A stretch of DNA of 64,000 nt from JAFAXD01 sp963833605 (lineage in GTDB: Bacteria; Pseudomonadota; Alphaproteobacteria; Rhizobiales; Xanthobacteraceae). This document shows, in pieces, positions 26,480 through 35,359 of this stretch (positions within the stretch are counted from its first letter, which is position 1; every line of letters starts with the position of its first letter). A model generated the notes under the pieces. That model had not been told where the DNA came from and did not search any database. It saw only the letters and a list, made by a program, of their open reading frames with translations. The stretch is taken from positions 248,001-312,000 of the forward strand of contig CAWHYZ010000022.1 in the NCBI GenBank assembly GCA_963833605.1. Direction: 5' to 3'. The translations under genes were made by a program, and so were the position numbers.

Positions 26480-26605
26480 TGAGTCTCCTCGGCTGCCCCA
26501 TGCGCGCGGCAACGCAAAGCGAACTTCGCTAAGCTATACCGTCAGGGTTGTCGCGCAAAGCGCGTGGGCGCAAAAGTGATATGCAGGCAAAACGGGGGAA
26601 CCGTC

Positions 26606-27571
26606 ATGAAGATCGATATCCATGCCCACGTGGTCGAGCCGGATTACATCGAAGACCTGCGCACGCTCCTCAAGCTCGACCTGGAAAAGACCGACGATGG
26701 CAAGACCCTCTTCCGCCATCGCGGCTTTACGGTCGCGTGGTCACGGCCGGACATGTTCGATATCGACCACCGCCTGCGCGAGATGGATCGCAAGGGGATC
26801 GATATCCGCGTGCTCTCGCTCTCGACGCCGAGCGTCTATCCGTGGCACGGCCAGAAGCAGATCGAGGTGACGCGCGCCAGCAATGATGCGCTGGCGCGCC
26901 TGTGCAAGCGCCATCCCGACCGTTTCATCGGATTTGCGAGCCTGCCGCTGAGCGATGTGAACGCCGCGCTGGCCGAGCTCGATCGCGCACTCGCGCTCGG
27001 GCTCAAGGGCGCCGCGATCGGGTCGAATATCGATGGGGTGGCCCTCAACGATCCCCGCTTCGAGCCGCTGTGGGCAAGGCTCGACGCCCTGCGGCTGCCG
27101 GTGTTCGAGCATCCGATGTTTCCACGCGACACCGGCGATCTCAACGAATTCGAATTGCCGCTGCGGGTCGGGCTCATTTTCGACACCACGCTCGCCGCCG
27201 CCCGCATGATCTATGGCGGCGTGTTCGAGCGCTATCCGAATTTCCCGTACATCATGGCGCACACCGGCGGCGCGCTGCTGATGATGCTGGAGCGGCTCGA
27301 CAACGGCTACCGGCTGTTTCCAGATTGCCGCAAGTACATCAACCGGCTGCCGAGCGAGTATGCCAAGCGGCTCTATTACGATACGACCTCGTTCGCGGAG
27401 CCGAGCTTGACGCTTGCGTTGCACTGCGTCAGTGCCGATCACCTGCTGTTTGGAACCGACGATCCTTTTATCGACGCCGATACGCGCTATGTCGAAAGGC
27501 TGGCCTTGCCCGAGGCCGACAAGACGAAAATCTTCGGCACCAATGCGGCAGCGATACTCGGGCTCGGCTGA
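26606..27571 (+). CDS. ACMSD-like amidohydrolase/decarboxylase
   Basis: The protein begins MKIDIHAHVVEP, with the DxH metal motif right at the N-terminus as in 2-amino-3-carboxymuconate semialdehyde decarboxylase and related gamma-resorcylate or 5-carboxyvanillate decarboxylases. Later motifs are FEHPMFPRD near residue 165, MAHTGG near 220 and LLFGTDDPFIDAD near 285. The ATG at 26606 follows a GGGGGA sequence; the frame from 26564 is an unsupported extension. It is 321 residues long. The divergent position beside the two other amidohydrolases suggests a shared catabolic pathway. Confidence 0.9.
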   Translation: MKIDIHAHVVEPDYIEDLRTLLKLDLEKTDDGKTLFRHRGFTVAWSRPDMFDIDHRLREMDRKGIDIRVLSLSTPSVYPWHGQKQIEVTRASNDALARLCKRHPDRFIGFASLPLSDVNAALAELDRALALGLKGAAIGSNIDGVALNDPRFEPLWARLDALRLPVFEHPMFPRDTGDLNEFELPLRVGLIFDTTLAAARMIYGGVFERYPNFPYIMAHTGGALLMMLERLDNGYRLFPDCRKYINRLPSEYAKRLYYDTTSFAEPSLTLALHCVSADHLLFGTDDPFIDADTRYVERLALPEADKTKIFGTNAAAILGLG

Positions 27572-27768
27572 ACTCGATCATCGCCGGCGTGCGCCGTTAA
27601 TCCGGGCGCAAACCGCGCCCGCGACCGGCAACGTTCACTGCGTCTCCAAGCGCGCCACACGAATTTTGCGGCGGCTGTGAGCGATTTGTACAAAAGACCA
27701 CTTACAGCAATATTCAAGGCCTATACCGAATTTTCGACATCGGGACTCCATCCCCGACCTCCGCTAGG

Positions 27769-28167
27769 CTAGTTATCAATCACTGCAATCGCGCTCATCT
27801 CGATGAGGTAATCGGGCGAGGTCATTTTGCAGACCTCCACCATGGTCGAGGCAGGCGCCGGTTGTTTGAAATACTCACGCCGCACTTTGTGAATCTGATC
27901 GAAGTGCTCCATGTTGCGGACATAAACATCGACGCGACAGATGTCATCCATGGTGCCGCCCGCCTGTTCGACCGCGGATTTGACGTTTTCGCAAACTTGG
28001 CGCGTCTGCGCCTCAACATCGCCGATGCCTGCAATAGTGCCATCTGCGCGACGCGCGGTCATGCCGGAGATGAAAACAAGACGCCCGCGAGCTTCGATCA
28101 TCGTTGCCTGAGAAAAATGCCCGCTCGGTTGGCGGATTTTCGATGAAACAATCTGTGTCTTTGGCAT
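27769..28167 (-). CDS. RidA/YjgF/UK114-family protein
   Basis: This 132-residue Rid protein has FISGMTARRADGTIAGIGDVEAQTRQVCENV in the middle and a C-terminal VEVCKMTSPDYLIEMSAIAV. RidA proper deaminates reactive enamine/imine intermediates and has an Arg about residue 105; here the corresponding stretch reads PASTMVEVCKM with no such Arg, so it is more likely one of the Rid subfamilies used in catabolic operons. It is monocistronic and convergent with the amidohydrolase at 26606. Confidence 0.85.
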   Translation of the reverse strand: MPKTQIVSSKIRQPSGHFSQATMIEARGRLVFISGMTARRADGTIAGIGDVEAQTRQVCENVKSAVEQAGGTMDDICRVDVYVRNMEHFDQIHKVRREYFKQPAPASTMVEVCKMTSPDYLIEMSAIAVIDN

Positions 28168-28339
28168 CAGTCGTTCCCAGCTTTAGCGTGTTGGAAGCAT
28201 CGTATTCATGAACGGTTGACCGGACATCTGCCAGAGACGATCTTCCGGTCGGCATCGGCGCCCTGGCCTGCCGGGCTCCGCACTTTCCGATCGGCCGTGA
28301 GCTGGCTCTTGGCCGAGTGGCCGCACATCATAAGTCGTT

Positions 28340-28504
28340 CTAGCGGGACGAAATTGTGGACTCCGACTCGACTGGGGCGATTGCCGTCTTAGGAGCGATC
28401 CGCGCGAGGGCGTCCTGAGCCTTTTGCATGGCCCGGGCTACATCGGCCATCAGCTGTTTCAACTCGTTCTCTGCGGATTGAAGCTTCGTCGGTTGCGTGT
28501 TCAT
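28340..28504 (-). CDS. Small hypothetical protein, 54 residues
   Basis: A short minus-strand frame starts at ATG 28504 and ends at TAG 28340. It encodes MNTQPTKLQSAENELKQLM and continues with an amphipathic helix (ADVARAMQKAQDALARI) and a polar tail ending STISSR. The helix has heptad-like spacing and could form a coiled coil. A GGGGA sequence lies about 8-12 bases upstream. I do not recognise a family. The helical, compositionally sensible sequence makes it a reasonable but unproven gene. Confidence 0.35.
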   Translation of the reverse strand: MNTQPTKLQSAENELKQLMADVARAMQKAQDALARIAPKTAIAPVESESTISSR

Positions 28505-28670
28505 GTCCGTGTCCCCATCGCAGCCTCCTCACCCGAAAAGGCGCGTCAGGCAGTATTCCTGGGCCAAAGTGAACAGTTTCTAAAGATCGTGCGGCGCGAG
28601 CCGCTCTTTCCCCAAAACCGGAGCGCACCTGGTTTCAGCGAGGTCGCCTAGCTTCGCAGCTGCTGGGCGT

Positions 28671-29795
28671 TCACTCCGCCGGGACCGCAACGCCGTTGTC
28701 CAGACGCCCCATGGCGAGCGAGCGGAAATCCTGCCCGGTGTGATCCTGCGGCGTGTAGGTCACCGGGCCGTTGACGGCGGGCAAATCCTTGAGCTTCTCG
28801 AGTGCGTCGCGAATACCCTGGCGCGATCCGTCGGAGTTTTTCACCCCAGCCTCGATGATAAGGCCCGCGTCGTAGCCGAAGATCATGAAGAAGGTCGGCG
28901 TGCGGCCAAGCTTACCTTTGAGCTCGTCATAGAGGCGGGCGGTATCGCCCCCGGCCTTGACGCCAAACACGCCGCGCTGGGTCGGCAGCAGCAGGCCGTC
29001 GGCGACCTTGGGGCCGCCGATCGCATCATAGAACGACGCTGTCGGCGCCGCCTGCGAGACCACCAGCGGGGTCGTGATTCCGAATTGCTTGAACTGCTTG
29101 AACACCAGGATCGCGGCGCGGCCGGCGGCGCTCGAGTAGATCAGGTCGGGATTGGCGGCGCGAATCCTGGTCAGCTGGGCGTTGAAATTGGTGTCCTCGA
29201 TGGCGAAGCTCTCAGCCGCCGCCATAGTGACGCCGAACTTCGGCGCGAGTTCGACAATCGCCTTGTCGTCGTACTGGCCGTAGGCATCAGTCCCATAGAG
29301 ATGGGCGATCTTCTTCATCCCCTTCTTCTGCATGTACTGCAGAACGATCGTCATGGCGTCATGCCCGGACGGTGCGACCTTGAACATCCACGGGTCAGGC
29401 GGAAAGCCGAGCGCATCGGCGCCGCCGCCGGTAACGATCGGCACCTTGAACTCGGAGGCGAACGCCTTGGCGGCGAGCGCGGAGCTCGAGTTGATGTTGA
29501 GAAAGATGATGTTGGTCTTCGCGTCGCCGGCGAGTTTGCGAAACGCGTTCGATGCGCTCACCGGGCTGGTCTCGTCGTCGAGCGTGTCGAGCACGATCTT
29601 CTTGCCAGGCAGGCCGTGGACCTTCACCCAGGCGTCGAAGCCCTCGATCGTGTCCTTGGCCGGGCCGTTAAACGGTCCGGTCAGTGACGCGACGACACCG
29701 ATATGAAAGTCCTGCGGCGCGTTCTGCGCGCTGACCTGCGGCGCGAGGCCGGCGATGGCGGCCGCCGCCACCCATGCCCAGATGTGGGTTTGCAT
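28671..29795 (-). CDS. LivJ-type ABC transporter substrate-binding protein
   Basis: This 374-residue periplasmic receptor (Peripla_BP_6) has a signal peptide ending PQVSAQ and begins FHIGVVASLTGPFNGPAKD. The GVVASLTGPF opening, a VVTGGGADA-like ligand loop and the AHLYGTDAYGQ segment near residue 175 fit the branched-chain amino acid/aromatic acid receptor group. The ATG at 29795 has GGGAGGA upstream. No liv permease is adjacent, so it is an orphan, next to the divergent dioxygenase gene. It may bind an aromatic acid or urea-like compound; this is inference. Confidence 0.9.
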   Translation of the reverse strand: MQTHIWAWVAAAAIAGLAPQVSAQNAPQDFHIGVVASLTGPFNGPAKDTIEGFDAWVKVHGLPGKKIVLDTLDDETSPVSASNAFRKLAGDAKTNIIFLNINSSSALAAKAFASEFKVPIVTGGGADALGFPPDPWMFKVAPSGHDAMTIVLQYMQKKGMKKIAHLYGTDAYGQYDDKAIVELAPKFGVTMAAAESFAIEDTNFNAQLTRIRAANPDLIYSSAAGRAAILVFKQFKQFGITTPLVVSQAAPTASFYDAIGGPKVADGLLLPTQRGVFGVKAGGDTARLYDELKGKLGRTPTFFMIFGYDAGLIIEAGVKNSDGSRQGIRDALEKLKDLPAVNGPVTYTPQDHTGQDFRSLAMGRLDNGVAVPAE

Positions 29796-30094
29796 GTCTG
29801 GTCCTCCCTGGCGTTCTTCGAGCGAAGCTCCCCGCCCCGGAGGCGGTTGTCAACGTCTGGTCGCAGCGTTCTCTGGCGCTCGCTTTCGAACGGTCCCAAA
29901 GCGTACCAACTCGTTAACCTTCACCCCACCAGACGTTTCGGCCTTGGCCCTTCCCCTCGTTCGCCAGCCCCCCAGCGGGGATGGGTCCCACCTTGCGATG
30001 CGCCGCTCGACCATGCGGGCGGTGGACTCGCCAACCGGCCACGGCGCGATAATATGGCGCGATCGTGAAAATGATATCAGTCAGGGAGGATGCG

Positions 30095-30979
30095 ATGGTC
30101 CCGGTGCGCCGGATCGCCCATGCCAGTTTCGAGACACCCGATCCGGAACGGCTGATTGCATACTATACGGACGTGATCGGTCTGTCGGTCATCGGCCGCG
30201 ACAAGGACGCGGCCTATCTGGCGAGCCTGCAGGACCACGCTGTGGTGATCCGCCGTGGCTCTGCCGCGCGCTGCGTGCGCCTTGCGTTCCAGGTCGCTCC
30301 CGACAGCGATTTCGGCGAGTTCGAGAAGGGGATCAACGGCCACGGCATCAAGACCGCGCGCAAGAAGGACCCGGAGCCTGGAATTCCGGAGCTGGTGACG
30401 TTCGAGGATCCGAAGGGAACGATCCTCGAGGTGTTTCGCGAGCGCGAGCTGCCGAAGGCCCCCGGTCCCAGCAAAGGCATCGCGCCGTTCAAGCTCGGTC
30501 ACGTCGCCTTCAATTGCGTCGACGTGAAGAAGATCACGAATTTCTACTGCGATGTGCTCGGGTTCCGGGTTTCCGACTGGTTCGGCGAGATCTTTTCGTT
30601 CCTGCGCTGCGGACCGGACCACCACACCATCAACCTGCTGGATTCCAAGCAGGTCAGAATCAATCACATCGCCTTCGAGCTGCGCGACTGGAGCCACGTG
30701 CAGACCGCGTGCGACTTTCTCAGCGTCAACGGTTACGCCCTGATCTGGGGCCCGGGACGCCACGGGCCGGGGCACAACCTCTATTCCTATCACAAGAACC
30801 CGGACGGCCACGTGGTCGAGCTGTTCGCTGAACTCGATCGCATGCATGACGAGTCACTCGGCTATTTCGAGCCGCGGCCCTGGCATCGGGATCGACCGCA
30901 GCGCCCGAAGGTCTGGCCGCTCGATCCGATCAGCGCGAACCTTTGGGGCATCGGCCCGCCGCACGAAATGCTGGAATAG
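30095..30979 (+). CDS. Two-domain VOC (extradiol dioxygenase-like) protein
   Basis: The 294-residue protein has two beta-alpha-beta-beta-beta modules. The second carries the likely metal triad: LGHVAFNC (His), INHIAFEL (His) and HVVELFAE (Glu), the 2-His-1-carboxylate pattern of type I extradiol dioxygenases that cleave catechols. The first module lacks the full set, as usual. I start at the ATG at 30095, which has GGGAGG a few bases upstream, rather than the GTG at 30065. Placed in the amidohydrolase/flavin hydroxylase island, it is a candidate ring-cleavage enzyme, but the substrate is unknown. Confidence 0.88.
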   Translation: MVPVRRIAHASFETPDPERLIAYYTDVIGLSVIGRDKDAAYLASLQDHAVVIRRGSAARCVRLAFQVAPDSDFGEFEKGINGHGIKTARKKDPEPGIPELVTFEDPKGTILEVFRERELPKAPGPSKGIAPFKLGHVAFNCVDVKKITNFYCDVLGFRVSDWFGEIFSFLRCGPDHHTINLLDSKQVRINHIAFELRDWSHVQTACDFLSVNGYALIWGPGRHGPGHNLYSYHKNPDGHVVELFAELDRMHDESLGYFEPRPWHRDRPQRPKVWPLDPISANLWGIGPPHEMLE

Positions 30980-31289
30980 AGCTGGTAACAGAGGGTGCGC
31001 GGCCTCATCCTGAGGTCACGTGTCATTCGGGCCTCGAAGACCACGCGTCTTGAAGGGCGGCAAAAGTGGAAGCGCTTGCGTCTTGGCCATCCTTCGAGAC
31101 GCCTTGGCCCCCTCATCCTGAGCATCCGCCCTCTGGTTCGAGCGCGCCCTTCGGGCGCTCCGCATCATGAGGGCGGATGGCGAAGGACGGGCCAAGGCTC
31201 CTCTGGATGAGGTCGAGGAAGCAAGTCTTCCTGGGAGATTCACTGGCCTTGGCTCGCGATCAAGAACACTAATCCAGGGAGGACTTCTC
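30980..31289. repeat. Intergenic mosaic repeat between dioxygenase and LivJ genes
   Basis: The 310-bp gap holds no gene. It contains CTCATCCTGAG-type units (31004-31015 and 31111-31122), a CCTTCGAGACGCCTTGG arm at 31091-31107, the palindrome GCGCCCTTCGGGCGC at 31143-31157, and GATGAGGTCGAGGAAG near its end, all parts of a mosaic repeat typical of rhizobial genomes. The last 20 bases carry the AGGGAGGA ribosome-binding site of the next gene. Confidence 0.6.
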
Positions 31290-32558
31290 ATGCCTATCGG
31301 TTCTGTGCTGCGTGCTGGATTGCGCGCGTGTCTCGCCGTCGTGGCGCTCGCATTTGCGGCCCTGCCGGCGCTCGCCGCCGACCCGATCAAGGTCGGGTTC
31401 AGCATGGCGCTCACCGGGGGCGTTGCCCCCAACGGCAAGCAGTTGCTGCTGGCGCTCGAAATCTGGCGCGATGACGTCAATGCCAAAGGCGGGTTGCTGG
31501 GCCGTCCGGTCGAACTCGTCTATTACGACGACCAAAGCAACCCGTCGAACGTACCAGGGATCTACACCAAGCTTCTGACCGTGGACAAGGTCGATCTCGT
31601 GCTCGGACCGTACGCGACCAACATGATCGCGGCGGCGATGCCGGTGCTCATACAAGCCAACAAGACCACGATCGGCATGCTGGGCGTCAACATCAACCGG
31701 CAGTTCAACTACCCGCGTTACTTCTCGATGATTTCAGGCGGTAACGAAGGTACGCTCGCGTTCTCGCGCGGCTGGTTTGAGTTGGCGGCGGCGCAAAATC
31801 CGAAGCCGAGGACGGTTGCCCTCGTGGCAGCCGACGCCGAATTTGGCCGCACCACCTGCGATGGCGCGCGCGACAACGCCAAGGCCGGTGGCTACGAAAT
31901 CGTCTACGACAAGAGCTATCCGCCCCCCACCACCGAATTTGCGTCGATCCTACGGGCCGTCCAGGCAACCAATGCGGACCTCATCTACGTCTGCGCCTAC
32001 CCGCCGGACACGGTCGGCTTCGTGCGCGCTGCCAATGAAATTGATCTGAAGGCCAAGATGTTCGGCGGTGCGATGGTTGGATTGTTCGCGACGCCGATCA
32101 AGATGCAGCTTGGGCCGCTGATGAACGGGCTTGTGTTCATGGAGAGTTTCGTTCCCTCGCCGAAGCTTGATTTCCCCGGCCTGAAGGAATTGCTGGCCAA
32201 GTATCAGGCCAAGGCCCCGGAGCTTAAGATCGATCCGCTCGGCTATGGCTATATTCCGTTCGGCTATGGGGCCGGCCAGGTCCTGGCGCAGGCGGTGGAG
32301 GCAACCAAGAGCCTCGATCACGACAAGCTCGCCAACTATATGCACGCCAATGCGTTCCAGACCGTGGCCGGCGAGATCAGGTTCGGCCAGGACGGCGAGT
32401 GGTCGAAGTCGCGCCAGTTCATGAGCCAGTTCCAGAACATCACCGGCAATGACCTCGCGCAGTTCCGCGACACCAGCCATCAGGTGATCCTGTGGCCGGC
32501 CGAGTACAAGACCGGTGACATGATCTATCCGTACGACAAGGCGAAGAAGAAGCAGTAG
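31290..32558 (+). CDS. LivJ-type ABC transporter substrate-binding protein
   Basis: This 422-residue Peripla_BP_6 receptor has a signal peptide ending LPALAAD and opens IKVGFSMALTGGVAPNGKQ. Further landmarks are VELVYYDDQSNPSNVPGIY near residue 75 and LVLGPYATNMIAAAMPV near 105. The ATG at 31290 has CAGGGAGGA upstream; the earlier in-frame start at 31167 lies in repeat DNA. It is the second orphan LivJ in the island and may feed a transporter encoded elsewhere. The ligand is unknown. Confidence 0.92.
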   Translation: MPIGSVLRAGLRACLAVVALAFAALPALAADPIKVGFSMALTGGVAPNGKQLLLALEIWRDDVNAKGGLLGRPVELVYYDDQSNPSNVPGIYTKLLTVDKVDLVLGPYATNMIAAAMPVLIQANKTTIGMLGVNINRQFNYPRYFSMISGGNEGTLAFSRGWFELAAAQNPKPRTVALVAADAEFGRTTCDGARDNAKAGGYEIVYDKSYPPPTTEFASILRAVQATNADLIYVCAYPPDTVGFVRAANEIDLKAKMFGGAMVGLFATPIKMQLGPLMNGLVFMESFVPSPKLDFPGLKELLAKYQAKAPELKIDPLGYGYIPFGYGAGQVLAQAVEATKSLDHDKLANYMHANAFQTVAGEIRFGQDGEWSKSRQFMSQFQNITGNDLAQFRDTSHQVILWPAEYKTGDMIYPYDKAKKKQ

Positions 32559-32628
32559 TCAGGGTCTGGCCGAAACTGCAGCAATCTCGAGCAGATTCCG
32601 CTCATGTCGACCCCATGAATCCACCTTC

Positions 32629-32651
32629 ATGGCCGGGCTCGTCCCGGCCAT
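32629..32651. repeat. ATGGCCGGG hairpin after LivJ gene
   Basis: ATGGCCGGG (32629-32637) pairs perfectly with CCCGGCCAT (32643-32651) across CTCGT. It is a common rhizobial intergenic palindrome and lies between convergent genes, where it may end transcription from both sides. Confidence 0.6.
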
Positions 32652-32749
32652 CCACGGGTCATTTTGGATGGACTGATGCCCTCGCGTAGATGCGCGGGCG
32701 CGCCTAAGACGATCGCGGGGTGTGTGGTTCAATCCCAATTGAAATCCAC

Positions 32750-35146
32750 TTAAGCCGGCTCCGCGTCGCGCGGCGGGCGCAGTTTGACCACGAACGGAGT
32801 GACGCTTGAGCGTCGCACGCCTTCCACGTCCCCGTGAGTCAAATGACGGAATGTCTCAATGTCGGCTGGTCTCCCGAGAAAATAGCCCTGCGCTTCATCG
32901 CAGAGTTCCCGCTGCAGGAATTGGAGTTCGGCGTGGCTCTCGACGCACTCGGCAAGCACCGGCAGGCGCAGCCCGCGGCCCAGCCCGAGCACGGCCCGCA
33001 CGATGGCCGCCGCCTGTTCGTTGGTATTGACCGATCTGATGAACGACCCGTCGATCTTGATCTTGTCGAACGGGAAGGCGAGCAGGTTTGAGAGCGACGA
33101 ATAGCCCGTGCCAAAATCGTCCATCGCGATGCGAACGCCGAGCGCCTTGATCAGGCGCAGGGTGGACAGCGCGCGGCCCAGGTCGCTGATAAGGGCACTC
33201 TCGGTGATCTCGAGCTCCAGCCGCCCTGGAAACAATCCGGTCTCAAACAGAATATCGTGCAACCCGTTCGCAAATGTCTCAGAATGGATCTGTCTGGACG
33301 AAACGTTAACCGCGACCGTGAACGGATGCGGCCAGGCCGCGGCCTCGCGGCAGGCTGTCCGCAACACCCACTCGCCGATCTGGAAGATCAGGCCGGTCTC
33401 CTCGGCGAGTGGGATGAAGGCGTCCGGCAATACCTCTCCTCGAGTCGGATGCATCCAACGGATCAGCGCCTCAAAGCCGATCACGTTGGTCGTACGGATC
33501 TCCTTCTGCGGCTGGTAGACGAGTTTGAACTCGCCTCGCGGGATCGCGCGCCGGAGGTCATGCTCCAGCAGGCGGCGGTCCCGTGCCGTGGCGCCCATCG
33601 AGGCCTCGAAGAACCGATAGCAGCCGCGTCCGTCATTCTTGGCCCGGTAGAGCGCGGTGTCCGCATGGGTGAGCAGCGTGTTGCGATCGGTGGCATCATC
33701 GGGACATATCGCAATCCCGATGCTGGTCGAAACCAGGGCTTCGGTTTCGGCGCTCGCGGCTGCAGCCTGGAAATCGTCGAGGATGTTCTCGGCAATGCGG
33801 CCGGCTGTCGCTGGATCCGACAACCCCGGGACAATGATCGCAAACTCATCGCCGCTCAATCTCGCCATCATCTGCGTGCTGTCGAGCAAAGCGGAAATCC
33901 GATTGGCCGCAACCTGCAGCATCCGGTCGCCAACGCCGTGTCCAAACAGGTCGTTGATTTCCTTGAATCGATCGAGATCAAGGCAGAGCACGGCAAGCCG
34001 AGGTCCCGCCGCCAGGCACGCTTCGATCTCATGATCGAGTTTCTTGTTGAAAGCGCTGCGATTGGGGAGGCCGGTGAGCACGTCGTGATGGGCAAGAAAA
34101 CGGATGTGTTGCTCCGCCTGCTTGCGTGCCCGCAGATCGCGGACTGCAATCGCACGATGGGGCTTTCCGCCAAAGTCGATCGAACGCAGGATCAACTCGA
34201 CCGGCATCCGAGATCCATCCAAGTGCAACAGGTCGCCTTCTACCGACTGGTCGGGATGCTCCAACAACATCAGGCGCGTGTTGTGCTCGGGAATGTACTG
34301 TTCCAGCGTGGCACCGATGAGCTTATCCACCGGCGATCCAACCAGGACTGCGAAACTGTTGTTGACCGTGACAACCGTCTCGCCGTCGCAAACGATCAAT
34401 CCTTCCACCGCCGCGTTGGCAAGGCCTCGCATTCGATCGGTCTCGATCTCCCCGCGCCGGCGATCGCGCACCTCCAGGGCGGCCCCGGCAAGAGCAAGGA
34501 CGATAATGACGAAGGTCGCCAAAGCCACCGCAATCGCGAGCAGACCGGACGGCAAGGCCGTGTTGGACACTTCAATCGTCGGGTCCGGGATGATCGCCGC
34601 GGCGCCCATGGCGGTGAAGTGATGGCTGCAGATCGCGAGCGTCAGCAGCAGGGCGCCCAGTAATTTCCATTGCACGCCGCCACGATGCAGTCCGGCCGGC
34701 AACGCCGCTGCGCCGAACAGCGCGCCAAGCGCGATCGATGCCGCCACCAGCACCGGGTCCCACACAATCCGCCCTTGGATTTCGAACGCGGCCATGCCGG
34801 TGTAGTGCATCGCCGCGATGCCGCCGCCGACGATGGCGCCGCCAAGCCACGCGCCGGCGCGCACATTCGGCGCAATTGCGACCGCCAGGCCGGCGCCGGT
34901 CAGGACAATCGCTGCAACCAGTGAGAGAAACGTCAAGGCGATGTTGTAGGCGCTCGGAATACCCGGCGCGAATGCCAGCATGGCGATAAAATGCGTCGCC
35001 CAAATCCCAAAACCCGTCGCCGTGGCCGAAACGGCGAGCCAGGTCAGGCGTGCTCGGCCGGTACACAGGAGCACATGGTGCAGGAGGCTGATGGCCGTAT
35101 ATGAGGCCAGAGCGCAAACGGCCACTGCCAAAGCGAGAAGCCGCAA
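32750..35146 (-). CDS. MHYT-PAS-GGDEF-EAL cyclic-di-GMP protein
   Basis: This is a 798-residue membrane sensor. Residues about 1-210 form the MHYT domain, with three of its repeats visible (ATHFIAML, AMHYTGMA, SHHFTAMG) in a seven-helix array thought to sense a gas or metal. Then come a PAS domain (about 235-345), GGDEF (about 355-520) and EAL (about 530-780). The cyclase signature reads SGDEF, while the phosphodiesterase has FEALIRW and DDFGTGYSS, so hydrolysis of c-di-GMP is likelier, though SGDEF enzymes can be active. The TTG at 35146 is the first in-frame start, but homologous-looking sequence (CVAYEHDL) continues upstream of it. Confidence 0.88.
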   Translation of the reverse strand: MRLLALAVAVCALASYTAISLLHHVLLCTGRARLTWLAVSATATGFGIWATHFIAMLAFAPGIPSAYNIALTFLSLVAAIVLTGAGLAVAIAPNVRAGAWLGGAIVGGGIAAMHYTGMAAFEIQGRIVWDPVLVAASIALGALFGAAALPAGLHRGGVQWKLLGALLLTLAICSHHFTAMGAAAIIPDPTIEVSNTALPSGLLAIAVALATFVIIVLALAGAALEVRDRRRGEIETDRMRGLANAAVEGLIVCDGETVVTVNNSFAVLVGSPVDKLIGATLEQYIPEHNTRLMLLEHPDQSVEGDLLHLDGSRMPVELILRSIDFGGKPHRAIAVRDLRARKQAEQHIRFLAHHDVLTGLPNRSAFNKKLDHEIEACLAAGPRLAVLCLDLDRFKEINDLFGHGVGDRMLQVAANRISALLDSTQMMARLSGDEFAIIVPGLSDPATAGRIAENILDDFQAAAASAETEALVSTSIGIAICPDDATDRNTLLTHADTALYRAKNDGRGCYRFFEASMGATARDRRLLEHDLRRAIPRGEFKLVYQPQKEIRTTNVIGFEALIRWMHPTRGEVLPDAFIPLAEETGLIFQIGEWVLRTACREAAAWPHPFTVAVNVSSRQIHSETFANGLHDILFETGLFPGRLELEITESALISDLGRALSTLRLIKALGVRIAMDDFGTGYSSLSNLLAFPFDKIKIDGSFIRSVNTNEQAAAIVRAVLGLGRGLRLPVLAECVESHAELQFLQRELCDEAQGYFLGRPADIETFRHLTHGDVEGVRRSSVTPFVVKLRPPRDAEPA

Positions 35147-35359
35147 ATCGTGCTCGTAAGCAACGCAATTCCAAACAGCATTGGCGCCTCATGGAGGTTC
35201 AAGGCCGTTAGAAACTGCCCCACAGAGGTTTTAGGAAATCGACCTTCCTACACGTTGGTGAAGTCGAACGCCGTCCCATCGCGTAACCGGATATCCCGTT
35301 CCCGTGCAGAATACAACAAGCGAAGCTCTCACAAACATGTTGTTGAAGGCGCAACGCAC

